Source: Ornithinimicrobium sp. CNJ-824 (GTDB taxonomy: Bacteria > Actinomycetota > Actinomycetes > Actinomycetales > Dermatophilaceae). Taken from it: 64,000 bases of DNA. How positions within the stretch are numbered: position 1 is the stretch's first letter; each line of letters opens with the position of its first letter. The notes beneath the pieces were generated by a model. The model searched no databases. It was not told where the DNA came from and was given only the letters and a program-made list of their open reading frames with translations. Positions 37,755-47,313 of this stretch are shown here, in pieces. The stretch covers positions 1 through 64,000 of the forward strand of contig NZ_MKKA01000007.1 in the NCBI RefSeq assembly GCF_001942405.1. The letters are read 5' to 3'. A program made the translations under genes and the position numbers.

Positions 37755-39056
37755 GTGAGCCCCGTCATCGCCGCCGTCGTCGGCATGGCCGTCGGTCTGC
37801 TGCTGGCGGCCGTCGTCTGGTGGGTCGTCCTGCTCGCCGGTCGGCCGCAGGCGCAGCCGCCCGTGCCGGTCGAGGACCCGCCGGCCCTGCCCGAGGGGGT
37901 CCTGGACGTCCTGTCGGTGCTGCGCTCCGGCGGGATCGTCGTGGACCGCAGCGGCACCGTGCGGACGGCGAGCGCCTCGGCGGTCGCCTTCGGCCTGGTC
38001 CGCGGACGGGACGTCGTCCACGACGACCTCCGCCAGCTGGTCACCCAGGTGCAGCAGGACGGGGTGATCCGCGAGGCGGAGTACGACATCGCCCGTGGTC
38101 CCGTGGGCCCCGGCCGCGCCGTCGTCGGGGCCCGGGTCGCGCCGATCGGCGACGGGCTCGTGCTGGCCCTCGTGGAGGACCGGACCCAGGCCCGTCGGGT
38201 CGAGGAGGTCCGGCGCGACTTCGTCGTCAACGTCTCGCACGAGCTCAAGACGCCGGTCGGCGGGCTGGCGCTGCTGGCCGAGGCGGTCGAGGACGCCGCC
38301 GACGACCCGGTGGCGGTGGCCCGGTTCGCCGGCCGGATGAAGAAGGAGACCGCGCGCCTGACCCGGCTGGTGAGCGAGATCGTCGACCTGTCCCGTCTGC
38401 AGACCAAGGACGTGCTCGACCGGATGGTGGTCGTCGACGTGGCCGGGTGCGCCGAGGAGGCCGCCGACCACACCCGCCTGCTCGCCGGGGAGCGCGAGGT
38501 GGTCGCGCTGACCACCCAGGCGCGCGACCGGCTGCGGGTCTACGGCGACCCCGAGCTGATCACCACGGCGGTGCGCAACCTCATCACCAACGCCATCGCC
38601 TACTCCGACGACGGCACCCGGATCAGCGTGGTCACCCGGCGGGTGGACGACCTCGTCGAGGTCTCGGTCACCGACCAGGGCCGCGGGATCCCGGTCGCCG
38701 ACCAGGAGCGCATCTTCGAGCGCTTCTACCGCGTGGACGCCGCCCGGTCCCGCAGCACCGGGGGCACCGGCCTGGGCCTGTCGATCGTCAAGCACATCTG
38801 CGCCAACCACGGCGGCGAGGTGACCGTCTGGAGCAAGGAGGGGCAGGGGTCCACCTTCACCCTCCGCCTGCCCGCGGTCGTCGGGGACGACCGTCCGGTC
38901 GGGTCCGCGGCCCCGCACGGGCCCGGGCAGCACCCGGTGGAGCCGCCGTCGGGTGAGCTCCCCGGGGACGGCGCCCGGCCCCGCGCCGACGGCATACCCT
39001 GGGCCCCGTCCACGACCGCCGCACCCACGGCCCCACGGAAAGGTGACCATCGATGA
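37755..39056 (+). CDS. senX3: Sensor histidine kinase SenX3
   Basis: The 433-residue phosphate-starvation kinase has an N-terminal membrane segment or hairpin (about 5-28), a PAS-like domain (about 48-135), HisKA with FVVNVSHELKTPVGGL (phospho-His) and HATPase with NLITNAIAYSDD (N box), DQGRGIPVADQERIFERFYR, and GGTGLGLSIVKH. A disordered Gly/Pro tail of about 60 residues ends it. GTG 37755 is the start. Its stop overlaps the regX3 start. Confidence 0.94.
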   Translation: MSPVIAAVVGMAVGLLLAAVVWWVVLLAGRPQAQPPVPVEDPPALPEGVLDVLSVLRSGGIVVDRSGTVRTASASAVAFGLVRGRDVVHDDLRQLVTQVQQDGVIREAEYDIARGPVGPGRAVVGARVAPIGDGLVLALVEDRTQARRVEEVRRDFVVNVSHELKTPVGGLALLAEAVEDAADDPVAVARFAGRMKKETARLTRLVSEIVDLSRLQTKDVLDRMVVVDVAGCAEEAADHTRLLAGEREVVALTTQARDRLRVYGDPELITTAVRNLITNAIAYSDDGTRISVVTRRVDDLVEVSVTDQGRGIPVADQERIFERFYRVDAARSRSTGGTGLGLSIVKHICANHGGEVTVWSKEGQGSTFTLRLPAVVGDDRPVGSAAPHGPGQHPVEPPSGELPGDGARPRADGIPWAPSTTAAPTAPRKGDHR

Positions 39057-39739
39057 CGCGGATCCTCGTGGTGGAGGACGAGGAGTCCTTCTCCGACCCC
39101 CTGTCCTACCTGCTGGAGAAGGAGGGGTACGACGTGGCGGTCGCCGAGACCGGCCACGAGGCCCTGGCCGAGTTCGACCGGGGCGGCGCCGACCTGGTGC
39201 TCCTCGACCTCATGCTGCCCGGCCTGTCCGGGGTGGACGTCTGCCGGGCGCTGCGCCAGCGCTCGAGCGTGCCGGTCATCATGCTGACCGCCAAGGACTC
39301 CGAGGTCGACAAGGTGGTGGGGCTGGAGATCGGGGCCGACGACTACGTCACCAAGCCCTACTCCGGCCGGGAGCTGCTCGCCCGCATCAAGGCGGTGCTG
39401 CGCCGCGGCGCCGAGCCCGAGGAGCTGCTGCCCGCCACCGTCGAGTCCGGACCGGTGCGGATGGACGTCGAGCGGCACACGGTCCAGGTCGACGGCCGGT
39501 CGGTCTCGCTGCCGCTCAAGGAGTTCGAACTGCTGGAGATGCTGCTGCGCAACGCCGGCCGGGTGCTGACCCGGGGCCAGCTCATCGACCGGGTGTGGGG
39601 CAGCGACTACGTCGGGGACACCAAGACGCTGGACGTGCACATCAAGCGGCTGCGCGCCAAGGTCGAGCCGGACCCCTCCCGCCCGGTGCACATCGTCACG
39701 GTGCGGGGGCTGGGCTACAAGTTCGAGGCCGCCGCCTGA
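39053..39739 (+). CDS. regX3: Response regulator RegX3
   Basis: The 228-residue OmpR-type regulator has a receiver with EDEES acidic pair, phospho-Asp in LVLLDLMLPG, and Lys in DYVTKPY, followed by a winged helix (about 130-228; LPLKEFELLEMLLRN, VWGSDYVGDTKTLDVHIKRLR). ATG 39053 overlaps the senX3 stop by four bases (ATGA). It presumably activates phosphate-uptake genes on low phosphate. Confidence 0.95.
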   Translation: MTRILVVEDEESFSDPLSYLLEKEGYDVAVAETGHEALAEFDRGGADLVLLDLMLPGLSGVDVCRALRQRSSVPVIMLTAKDSEVDKVVGLEIGADDYVTKPYSGRELLARIKAVLRRGAEPEELLPATVESGPVRMDVERHTVQVDGRSVSLPLKEFELLEMLLRNAGRVLTRGQLIDRVWGSDYVGDTKTLDVHIKRLRAKVEPDPSRPVHIVTVRGLGYKFEAAA

Positions 39740-39744
39740 GCCCG

Positions 39745-39772
39745 GGCGACGGGACCGAGGGGCCCCGTCGCC
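39745..39772. terminator. Bidirectional hairpin between regX3 and gpmA
   Basis: Arms GGCGACGGG (39745-39753) and CCCGTCGCC (39764-39772) pair perfectly between two convergent genes. Confidence 0.6.
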
Positions 39773-39788
39773 GGCCCGGCACGGCCGC

Positions 39789-40550
39789 TCAGGCCTTGGC
39801 CCTGCCCTGGTTGGCGACCTGCTCGATCGCGGCCGCGGCCGCGTCGGGGTCCAGGTAGCGTCCGCCCCGGGTGACCGGCTCGAGGTCGGCGTCGAGCTCG
39901 TACAGCAGCGGGATGCCGGTGGGGATGTTCAGCCCGACGATGTCGTCGTCGCTGATCCCGTCGAGGTGCTTGACCAGGGCCCGCAGGCTGTTGCCGTGCG
40001 CGGCGACGAGCACGACCTTGCCCGCCCGCAGGTCGGGGACGATCGAGGAGTCCCAGTAGGGCAGCATCCGGGCGATGACGTCCTTGAGGCACTCCGTCTC
40101 CGGGATCGGCCCGTCCGCGTCGGCGTAGCGGGGGTCCCCGGCCTGGGAGAACTCCGAGTCGGCCTCGATCGGCGGCGGGGGGGTGTCGAAGCTGCGCCGC
40201 CAGAGCATGAACTGCTCCTCGCCGTACTTCTCCCGCGTCTCCGCCTTGTCCAGCCCCTGCAGGGCCCCGTAGTGACGCTCGTTGAGCCGCCAGGACCGCC
40301 GCACCGGGATCCAGTGGCGGTCGGCGACGTCGAGGGCCGTGTTGGCCGTGGTGATCGCCCTGCGCAGGAGCGAGGTATGCAGGATGTCCGGGAGCAGCTC
40401 CTCGGCGGCCATCAGCTCGCCGGCCCGGCGGGCCTCCTGACGGCCCTTGTCGGTGAGGTCCACGTCCACCCAGCCGGTGAACAGGTTCTTGGCGTTCCAC
40501 TCGCTCTCGCCGTGGCGGAGCAGGACGAGGGTGTGCGCGACGTCGCTCAT
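39789..40550 (-). CDS. gpmA: 2,3-bisphosphoglycerate-dependent phosphoglycerate mutase
   Basis: The 253-residue glycolytic enzyme interconverts 3- and 2-phosphoglycerate. [12 protein letters not shown] holds the phospho-His, [13 protein letters not shown] the substrate loop, and [19 protein letters not shown] the second His. It lies in the conserved actinobacterial block mshA-ybjN-like-gpm-senX3-regX3, here convergent with regX3. Confidence 0.96.
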   Translation of the reverse strand: MSDVAHTLVLLRHGESEWNAKNLFTGWVDVDLTDKGRQEARRAGELMAAEELLPDILHTSLLRRAITTANTALDVADRHWIPVRRSWRLNERHYGALQGLDKAETREKYGEEQFMLWRRSFDTPPPPIEADSEFSQAGDPRYADADGPIPETECLKDVIARMLPYWDSSIVPDLRAGKVVLVAAHGNSLRALVKHLDGISDDDIVGLNIPTGIPLLYELDADLEPVTRGGRYLDPDAAAAAIEQVANQGRAKA

Positions 40551-40559
40551 GCCCCCACC

Positions 40560-41117
40560 CTACTGGGGGGTCCGCCCCCCGGCACCGGGGGCGGGCGGCT
40601 CCTCCGACTCGTCCTCCAGCGCCTCGAGCTCGGCCCGGAACGCCGCGAGGTTGGCGGTGGACTCGCCGCGGGACCGGCGCCACGCCCACTCCCGCCGGAT
40701 CGAGGTCCAGAAGCCCAGCCGCAGCAGGTCGTCGAAGGGGTCGTCGCAGGCCGCCAGGACCGCGCCGAGCAGCTCGTCGACGGCCGCCTCGTCGATCCCG
40801 GCCAGCGGCGTCCGCCCGGTGACGTAGACGTCGCCGACGGCGTCCACGGCATACCCGAGCCCGGGCAGGCGCAGCGCCCGCCGCAGCAGGTGGCGGTAGA
40901 AGTCCTCGTGGTTCTCGTCCGGGTTGCGGATGACGAAGGCACGCAGCTCCATCGCCCGCTCCCCGACGAGGAGGGACACCACCGTGCGCAGCTTGTGCTC
41001 CCCGGGCAGGGTGACCACCGTCTCGCCCGGGCGGGTGCCCTCCTCCCAGTCCGCGCCCACCCGGTCGAGCAGCAGCCGCAGGTGGTCGACCGGGTCCGCG
41101 GCGGTGGGCCGGCTCAT
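40560..41117 (-). CDS. YbjN-domain protein
   Basis: The 185-residue cytosolic protein matches the YbjN fold, a type III secretion chaperone-like sensory domain: [21 protein letters not shown] split around the strand, [22 protein letters not shown], and [14 protein letters not shown]. The function is unknown; the mycobacterial counterpart sits at the same place beside mshA and gpm1. ATG 41117 overlaps the mshA stop (ATGA), so it is translated with mshA. Confidence 0.88.
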   Translation of the reverse strand: MSRPTAADPVDHLRLLLDRVGADWEEGTRPGETVVTLPGEHKLRTVVSLLVGERAMELRAFVIRNPDENHEDFYRHLLRRALRLPGLGYAVDAVGDVYVTGRTPLAGIDEAAVDELLGAVLAACDDPFDDLLRLGFWTSIRREWAWRRSRGESTANLAAFRAELEALEDESEEPPAPGAGGRTPQ

Positions 41118-42406
41118 GCGACCCCCCGTCCCGCGCCGCGCCGCGCGGCGACCGCCCCGGCGTAGACCTCGACCAGCCGGTCGACGGTGACCTCCCACGA
41201 GAACCCGGAGGCGTGCTCGACGGCCCGGTTCCGCCAGGCCTGCCGTTCCGCCGGGACCGCGAGCGTGTCGAGCGTCGTCGCGAGGGCGTCGGCCCACCCG
41301 GCCGGGTCGTGCCCCTCGACGAGGACGCCCGCGTTCCCGACCGCGACGGGCAGCCCGCCCACGTCCGCGGCGACGACCGGGGTGCCGCACGCCAGGGCCT
41401 CGACCGCGACGAGGCCGAACGACTCGTTGTAGGACGGCACGGCCACGAGGTCGGCCGCGCGGTACCAGTCGGCCAGCTCCTCCCGGGAGACCGGCGGGCC
41501 CATGCGCACCACGCCCTCGAGCCCCTCCTCGTCGACGACCCGCTGGACCAGGTCCGGGCGGGTCACGCCCGAGCCGGACAGCCCACCGAGGACCGCCACG
41601 ACCAGACGGTCCCGCAGTGCGGGCCGTCGCCGCAGCAGCACGGCGGCGGCCCGCAGGAGCACGTCGGGGGCCTTGAGCGGCTGGATCCGCCCCACGAACA
41701 GCAGGACGACGGCGTCGGTGGGCAGGCCGACCCGTCGACGGGCCTCGTCCTGGGGGCCGGGGCGGAAGGTCTCCAGCGCCACCCCGGGGGTGACGACGTG
41801 GACCGTTGCCGGGTCGGCGTCGTAGAGGTCGACCAGCTGCCGGGCCTCCTCGGGGGTGTTGGCCACGAGGGCGTCGGCGATGGCCACCACCTGCTCCTCC
41901 CCGATCACGCGGCCGCGCGGCTCCGGGTCGTCCCCCTCCGCCAGCGCCTCGTTCTTGACCTTGGCCATGGTGTGCATCGTGTGCACGAGCGGGACGTCGA
42001 AGCGCTCCGAGGCCAGCCAGCCCACCTGCCCGGAGAGCCAGTAGTGGGCGTGGATGAGGTCGTGGTGGTCCTCCGGGTGCTGGGCCACGTGGTGGGAGGT
42101 GGCCGCGGTGAAGGCGCACAGCTGGCCCGGCAGGTCCTCCTTGCCCAGGCCCTCCAGCGGGCCGGCGACGACGTGGTGGACCACCACGCCCGGCGCCAGC
42201 TGGACCGCCTCGCCCTGGGCCCCGCTGGTGGCCCGGGTGAAGATGTCGACGGCCACCCCGCGAGCGGCCAGCCGGGTCGCGGTCTCGACGACGTAGACGT
42301 TCAGCCCCCCGGCGTCCCCGGTGCCGGGCCGCTCCAGCGGGGAGGTGTGCACCGTCAGCATCGCCACCCGGGTCAGGCCCCCGTCAGCGTCCGGAGGAGT
42401 CCGCAC
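41114..42406 (-). CDS. mshA: D-inositol-3-phosphate glycosyltransferase (mycothiol step 1)
   Basis: The 430-residue GT4 glycosyltransferase joins UDP-GlcNAc to inositol-3-phosphate. [20 protein letters not shown] is the conserved MshA N-terminus; [32 protein letters not shown] and [14 protein letters not shown] are the GT-B nucleotide-sugar motifs. GTG 42406 is assigned; a start at the MLTVHTSPL methionine is also possible. Together with mshD (53819) it shows that the host makes mycothiol. Confidence 0.95.
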   Translation of the reverse strand: MRTPPDADGGLTRVAMLTVHTSPLERPGTGDAGGLNVYVVETATRLAARGVAVDIFTRATSGAQGEAVQLAPGVVVHHVVAGPLEGLGKEDLPGQLCAFTAATSHHVAQHPEDHHDLIHAHYWLSGQVGWLASERFDVPLVHTMHTMAKVKNEALAEGDDPEPRGRVIGEEQVVAIADALVANTPEEARQLVDLYDADPATVHVVTPGVALETFRPGPQDEARRRVGLPTDAVVLLFVGRIQPLKAPDVLLRAAAVLLRRRPALRDRLVVAVLGGLSGSGVTRPDLVQRVVDEEGLEGVVRMGPPVSREELADWYRAADLVAVPSYNESFGLVAVEALACGTPVVAADVGGLPVAVGNAGVLVEGHDPAGWADALATTLDTLAVPAERQAWRNRAVEHASGFSWEVTVDRLVEVYAGAVAARRGAGRGVA

Positions 42407-42454
42407 TGGTCATCGGCCCAGTGTCCCACGCCTGTCCAGGCATACCCTGGCACC

Positions 42455-43276
42455 GTGGCAGCTCGTCCCGTCGGCAGCATCACCCGCGGGACCACCAACC
42501 CCAACCGCCTGCGCCGGGTCGACCGGTGGACCGCCGCCACGATGGCACCGCTCGTGCGGGGACCGGTCGCACCGCCGCTCGTCGTGGACCTGGGCTACGG
42601 CGCCTCCCCGGTGACCGTGCTGGAGCTGGCCGCGCGCCTGCGTCGGGTCCGGGCCGACGTCCGCGTGCTGGGCGTGGAGATCGACCCGGCCCGGGTGGAC
42701 CGGGGTCTGGCCGTGGCCGACCCCCCGGCCGTCGACTTCGTGCTCGGCGGGTTCGAGGTGCCGGTGCCCGACGGGAGCCCGGTGGTGCTCGTGCGGGCCC
42801 TCAACGTCCTGCGGCAGTACGACGAGGCGCAGGTCGTCGACGCCTGGACCAGCATGGTGGCCCGCCTCGTGCCCGGCGGTGCCCTGGTCGAGGGCACCTG
42901 CGACGAGCTGGGGCGGCTGGCCGCCTGGGTGGACGTGCGCCGGGGCGAGGACGGTCTGCCGGCGCCGCGCACGCTCACGCTGGCCTGGCGGCTGGCCGGG
43001 CTCGAGCGGCCCTCGGTCGTGGCCGAGCGTCTTCCGAAGGTGCTCATCCACCGCAACGTGCCCGGTGAACCGGTGCACGCGCTGATGACGGACCTGGACC
43101 GAGCCTGGGCCCGGCACGCCCCGCTGGGGGGCTACGGGGCCCGGCAGCGGTTCGTCGCGACGGTGCGGGAGCTGGCCGACCGCGGCTGGCCCGTCGTGGG
43201 CGGCCCGGCCCGGTGGCGGCTGGGCGAGCTCACGGTCGCGTGGCCCTCGGTCGCGCCGGCTCAGCCCCGGGTGTAG
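42455..43276 (+). CDS. Class I SAM-dependent methyltransferase-like protein
   Basis: The 273-residue protein has VVDLGYGASPVTVLELAARL (motif I-like Gly loop), LGVEIDPARVDRG (acidic end of strand 2) and VVLVRALNVLRQY in the catalytic region, with PGGALVEGTCDELGR later. The substrate is unknown. The start is GTG 42455, nine bases after a GGCATACC octamer, and the gene is divergent from mshA. Its last 16 bases overlap the convergent cupin gene. Confidence 0.8.
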   Translation: MAARPVGSITRGTTNPNRLRRVDRWTAATMAPLVRGPVAPPLVVDLGYGASPVTVLELAARLRRVRADVRVLGVEIDPARVDRGLAVADPPAVDFVLGGFEVPVPDGSPVVLVRALNVLRQYDEAQVVDAWTSMVARLVPGGALVEGTCDELGRLAAWVDVRRGEDGLPAPRTLTLAWRLAGLERPSVVAERLPKVLIHRNVPGEPVHALMTDLDRAWARHAPLGGYGARQRFVATVRELADRGWPVVGGPARWRLGELTVAWPSVAPAQPRV

Positions 43277-43737
43277 TCGTCCTCCAGCCGCTCGATGTCG
43301 GCCTCGTCGAAGTGGCCGAAGGCCATCTCGAGCACGCGTGCCGTCCGGTCGCCGGGGTTGCCGAGGCGGTGCGTCGCCCCGGCCGGCACCCACACCTGCT
43401 CGCCCGGGGCCACCGACCAGCTCCGCTCCCCCACCGTCACCTCGACCGGACCGTCGACCACGTGCCACATCTCCGAGCGGTGGGCGTGCCGCTGGAGGGA
43501 CAGCCGGTGGCCGGGCTCGACCGAGATGACCTTGACCGTGACGGGCTCGCCGGTCGTGAACTGCTGGAACCTCCCCCACGGGCGCTCCTCGACGAGGATG
43601 CCCCGGGTCCGGTCCCGCTGCACGTCCGAGGCCCGCTCCGACCCGCGGTCGTGGCCCTCCGGCGGTCCCGCCGTGCCTGTCCCTGTCGTCCCTGTCCCTG
43701 ACACTCCTGCTCCCGGCCTCTCTGCGCCGCACGTCAC
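43261..43737 (-). CDS. Cupin, phosphomannose-isomerase type II-like
   Basis: The 158-residue protein has the cupin core RPWGRFQQFT, LSLQRHAHRSEMWHVVDG (metal His pair and Glu) and PAGATHRLGNPGDRTARVLEMAFG (second His), as in the C-terminal domain of mannose-1-phosphate guanylyltransferases. The first 40 residues are low complexity (GTGTTGTGTAG, from CCTGTC repeats) and may not be translated; a start nearer residue 40 is possible. The isomerase domain stands alone here. Confidence 0.8.
   Translation of the reverse strand: MTCGAERPGAGVSGTGTTGTGTAGPPEGHDRGSERASDVQRDRTRGILVEERPWGRFQQFTTGEPVTVKVISVEPGHRLSLQRHAHRSEMWHVVDGPVEVTVGERSWSVAPGEQVWVPAGATHRLGNPGDRTARVLEMAFGHFDEADIERLEDDYTRG
43676..43710. 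repeat. Short CCTGTC microsatellite in the cupin gene 5' end
   Basis: CCTGTC units recur four times (cctgtccctgtcgtccctgt region), encoding the Gly-Thr-rich start of the cupin protein. It is likely slippage-derived. Confidence 0.5.
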
Positions 43738-43775
43738 CGGGCTCCCCTCCGGCCGTCGTGCCCTCCTGCTCCCTC

Positions 43776-44587
43776 TCAGGTCGCCGAGAGGAACTCACCG
43801 ACGAGGTCACGGGTGCGCCCGCGGTGCTCCCACATGATGCCACCAGGGCCCGACAGGTGCAGCACCGAGCGCGGCAGCAGGGCCGCCACCTCCCGCGCGA
43901 CGGACGCCGGGTGGAGCGCGTCGCCCTCCTGCCCCAGCACGAGCACCGAGCAGGGGACGCGCCCCAGCAGGGCGGGGTCCGGGACGGGGACCCGGTCGAC
44001 GAGGACCCGGAGCACCGCGGGCACGCCGCTGCCGACGAGCTCCTCGGCCCGGTCGCGCGACCAGCGCACCACCGCCGGGTCGGTCCGCACCGGCGCCGGC
44101 TGGTCGGCGAGCAGGTGGGCGGCGACCGCGTCCACGTGCCCGGCGTCGACGAGGTCGGCGAACCGGCCGAGGCGGGCGGTCGCCGCGTCGTCCCGCACCC
44201 GGTCGAGGACGGCGGGCAGCACGAGGACCACCCGGTCGAACCGGTCAGGGTCCTCGGCCAGGCCGGCCAGGAGGCTCCCGCCCCCATGCTGATCCCCAGC
44301 GCCCGGTCCGCGCCGACCGCCCCGGCGACCGCCCACAGGTCGGCCGCCAGGTCGGCATACCCCCACCCGGTGCCGGACGGCCGGTGCGAGCGGCCGTGGC
44401 CGCGCTGGTGGACGAAGGTGCGCGTCCCGGCGACCTTCCCGGCGTAGGGACGGGTGGTGGCGATCGACCCGCCCGCGCCGTGCGCGAACACCGTGGACGG
44501 GCTCCCCCGTCCGCTGGTCAGCACCTCCAGGGGTCCGTCCCGGCCGTCGAGGAGGGTGGTCCGGGGCGCGCCGGGGCGCACGCTCAC
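43776..44587 (-). CDS. Alpha/beta-fold hydrolase (frameshifted in this sequence)
   Basis: From GTG 44587 the first frame reads LLDGRDGPLEVLTSGRGSPS and FAHGAGGSIATTRPYAGKVAG (oxyanion HG loop), FVHQRGHGRSHRP and ALGISMGAGS, where GxSxG carries the nucleophile Ser. The continuation LLAGLAEDPDRFDRVVLVLP is in another frame, so one base is missing near 44280. The C-terminal half has VLVLGQEGDALHP (acid) and HLSGPGGIMWEHR (His). Restored length is about 271 residues. The stop of DUF2516 overlaps its start by four bases. Confidence 0.82.
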
Positions 44588-44916
44588 CAGGGACCGTAGG
44601 GCCCCATGTGGGACCCCGAGCCGCCGCCGCGCTGCTGGACCGACCGCAGGGCCGGCCGGACGTCGGCGTGGTAGACGCCGGCCGCGACGATGGCCACCAG
44701 GTTGAAGATGTTGAACGGGCTGAACATGAAGATGAACCCGACGGCCGTGGCCCCGCCGGTGACGAGCAGCCAGAACGTCTTGGTCCGCTTGCCCGCGGCC
44801 ACGAAGGCGTCGGGACGGGTGCGTGCGGCGTCCACGAGGGCCCAGACCATCATGGCGAGGACGCCCACGCCGATGACGGTCATGAGCAGGTCCTGGGCCG
44901 TGTAGATGGCAGGCAT
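44584..44916 (-). CDS. DUF2516 family small membrane protein
   Basis: The 110-residue protein has two or three membrane segments (about 8-28, 47-62, 65-82), the family phrase ALVDAARTRPDAFVAAGKRTK and WLLVTGGATAVGF. The function is unknown. TGA overlaps the GTG of the hydrolase gene (GTGA), so the two are coupled. Confidence 0.88.
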   Translation of the reverse strand: MPAIYTAQDLLMTVIGVGVLAMMVWALVDAARTRPDAFVAAGKRTKTFWLLVTGGATAVGFIFMFSPFNIFNLVAIVAAGVYHADVRPALRSVQQRGGGSGSHMGPYGPW

Positions 44917-44978
44917 GGGCCCAGCGTATGCGGTGCGGCTGGGGGTGGGCTGGACCGCGCGCCCGGTCAGGCCCCGCC

Positions 44979-45401
44979 TCAGGTGTCGACGACGACCGTG
45001 AACGGACCGTCGTTGACCAGCTCCACCTGCATCGTCGCGCCGAAGACACCGGTGGCCACCTCCACGCCCCGGCCGCGCAGGTCCGCGACGACCGCCTCGA
45101 CGAGCGGCTCGGCGACCTCACCGGGAGCGGCGTCCCCCCAGGACGGGCGACGGCCCTTGCGGGTCTGTCCGTAGAGCGTGAACTGGCTGACGACGAGGAC
45201 GGCCGCCCCGACGTCGACGACGGACCGCTCGTCGCGCAGGATCCGCAGCTCGGCGATCTTGCGGCCCATCCGCTCCACCTCCGCCGGGCCGTCGTCGTGG
45301 GTGGCGGCCACGAGCGCGACCAGGCCAGGCCCGATCGCCCCGACGACCTCCCCCTCGACGACGACCTGGGCACGGGTGACCCGCTGGAGGACCGCCCTCA
45401 C
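44979..45401 (-). CDS. dtd: D-aminoacyl-tRNA deacylase
   Basis: The 140-residue enzyme hydrolyses D-aminoacyl-tRNA and glycyl-tRNA-Ala, keeping D-residues out of proteins. [18 protein letters not shown] is the typical N-terminus, [17 protein letters not shown] the catalytic SQxTL motif and [19 protein letters not shown] the Gly-cis-Pro-like tail. GTG 45401 overlaps the asparaginase stop (GTGA). Confidence 0.95.
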   Translation of the reverse strand: MRAVLQRVTRAQVVVEGEVVGAIGPGLVALVAATHDDGPAEVERMGRKIAELRILRDERSVVDVGAAVLVVSQFTLYGQTRKGRRPSWGDAAPGEVAEPLVEAVVADLRGRGVEVATGVFGATMQVELVNDGPFTVVVDT

Positions 45402-46411
45402 GCGATCCCCACGGCCCGGACCCCGCCCACGACGTCGCCGTGCCCGCGGACGACCGCGCGGGCGTCGAGCTGGTCGAGCAGGGCCGCGACCTGCGCGTCG
45501 TCCCGGCCGACCCCGAGCCGGCGCAGCACGGCGGTGGTCACGACCACGCGGGCCCGCTCGGCCCCGTCGGTGATCTTGACGACCACCCCGTGCCCGTCGG
45601 CCAGGCCCACGGCGTAGACCGACTCGGCGCCGTCCTTGGCGATCAACCCGGGGACGCCCCCGACGAGCAGGGTGACGTCGCGGCCGGTCCCGCCCAGGTG
45701 GCGCGGGTGGGCCCGGACGGCGTCGGCGACGCGGCCCTCGGGCGTGCCCGGGTCGGCGGCGGCGATCCGGCCGAAGGCCCTGGCCAGCCCGGCCGGGCTC
45801 ACCGCCAGGGCGGGCGCGCCGCAGCCGTCGACGGTCACGGCCGCGACCCGTTCGCCGGTCAGCTCCTCGACGGTCTCCACCGTCAGCCGCTGCAGCGGGT
45901 GCTGCGGGTCCCGGTAGGTGCTCGGGTCCCAGCCCGCGGCCACGCAGGCGGCCAGCATGCCGGCGTGCTTGCCGGAGCAGTTCTGCGCCAACGACGTCGG
46001 GGCCCGACCGGCGGCAAGCCACCGACCACGCACGTCGGGGTCGAGCGGCAGGTCGGAGGTGTTCTGCAGGGCGTCCTCGTCCAGCCCCGCCGAGCGCAGG
46101 GTCGCCAGCGCACCCTGCTGGTGGATCTCCTCCCCGGAGTGGCTGGCGCAGGCGAGCGCCAGCAGCTCGCCGGACAGGTCCGCCCCGGCGCGGAGCATCG
46201 CCACCGCCTGGAGCGGCTTGAGCGAGGAGCGCGGCAGCACGGGGGCCTGGACCGGGCCGAGGGCCAGCACGGTCGCGCCGTCCGCCGCGGTGGCCACGAC
46301 GATCCCGTGGTGGACCGACTCGACGAAGCCGCTGCGCACGACCTCCGCCACGACCGGGGCGTCGGCGAGCGGGCTGGTGCTCGGTCCCCCCGTGCTCGTG
46401 CGCCCGCTCAC
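45398..46411 (-). CDS. L-asparaginase II family (PF06089-type) protein
   Basis: The 337-residue protein belongs to the asparaginase family first found in Rhizobium: [48 protein letters not shown] and [13 protein letters not shown] are its conserved blocks. It would hydrolyse L-asparagine in the cytosol; no signal peptide is present. GTG 46411 overlaps the BKACE stop by four bases and its own stop overlaps dtd, forming a coupled three-gene run. Confidence 0.92.
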   Translation of the reverse strand: MSGRTSTGGPSTSPLADAPVVAEVVRSGFVESVHHGIVVATAADGATVLALGPVQAPVLPRSSLKPLQAVAMLRAGADLSGELLALACASHSGEEIHQQGALATLRSAGLDEDALQNTSDLPLDPDVRGRWLAAGRAPTSLAQNCSGKHAGMLAACVAAGWDPSTYRDPQHPLQRLTVETVEELTGERVAAVTVDGCGAPALAVSPAGLARAFGRIAAADPGTPEGRVADAVRAHPRHLGGTGRDVTLLVGGVPGLIAKDGAESVYAVGLADGHGVVVKITDGAERARVVVTTAVLRRLGVGRDDAQVAALLDQLDARAVVRGHGDVVGGVRAVGIA

Positions 46412-47253
46412 CGGGTCCTCCTGTCCTTGACGCCGAGCAGCTCGCGGGTCTGCTCCGGGGTCATCGGCGGCCGCTGCATCGTCGTGGCCAGCCCGGCGGC
46501 CCGCTCGACCAGCTCGGCGTTGTGCTGCACCTGCTGCCCCCGGGCATACAGAAGGTTGTCCTCCATCCCCACGCGCAGGTGCCCGCCCATGGCCAGCGCC
46601 GCGGCGGCGACCGGCAGGTGGGCGCGGCCGATGCCGGTGGCCGACCAGCTGGTCACCTCCTCCGGCAGCGCCTGCACGCCCGCGACGAGCGCCTCGACCG
46701 TGCCGGGCATCCCGCCGGGCACGCCGGTGACGAAGTCGACGTGGACCTTGCCGCCGTAGGGCAGCCCGTGCTGGTCGAGCAGCCGGCGCAGCGCGGCGAC
46801 GTGGCCCAGGTCGAACAGCTCGAACTCGGGCACCACCTGCTGCTCCTGCGCCTGCACGTAGAGCTCGCTCATGAAGGGGTAGGGGTTGAGGAACACGTCG
46901 TCGCCGAAGTTGACGGTGCCGCAGGTCAGCGAGCACGAGTCCGGCTCCGCGTCGAGGACGGTCAGGCGGCGTTCCAGCGGGTCGTGGACCGAGCCCCCGG
47001 TCGAGAGCTGGACGACCAGGTCGGTCGACTCGCGCAGCGCCTGGACGGTGTCGCGCAGCCGGACGGGGTCCAGGGTCGGGCGGTGGCCGTCCTCGGGGTC
47101 CCGCACGTGCACGTGGACGAGCCCGGCACCGGCCTGTTCGCACCGGCGCGCGGTCTCGACCAGCTCCTCGAGGGTGGTCGGCAGCTGGGGGACGTCGGCC
47201 TTGGCGGTCTCGGCGCCCGTGGGCGCCACCGTGATCAGGGTCGGGGCAGGCAT
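46408..47253 (-). CDS. BKACE family (3-keto-5-aminohexanoate cleavage-like) enzyme
   Basis: The 281-residue TIM-barrel protein has [18 protein letters not shown] (zinc His pair), [16 protein letters not shown] and [17 protein letters not shown], all typical of BKACE enzymes that condense a beta-keto acid with acetyl-CoA. Substrates vary and cannot be told here. It heads the coupled run with asparaginase and dtd, which hints at amino-acid catabolism. Confidence 0.9.
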   Translation of the reverse strand: MPAPTLITVAPTGAETAKADVPQLPTTLEELVETARRCEQAGAGLVHVHVRDPEDGHRPTLDPVRLRDTVQALRESTDLVVQLSTGGSVHDPLERRLTVLDAEPDSCSLTCGTVNFGDDVFLNPYPFMSELYVQAQEQQVVPEFELFDLGHVAALRRLLDQHGLPYGGKVHVDFVTGVPGGMPGTVEALVAGVQALPEEVTSWSATGIGRAHLPVAAAALAMGGHLRVGMEDNLLYARGQQVQHNAELVERAAGLATTMQRPPMTPEQTRELLGVKDRRTR

Positions 47254-47313
47254 GGGGCCGATCCTGCCAGCCGGGCCGGGCCGGCATCGATGCGGGTGGA
47301 GGTGGTGCCGCCG

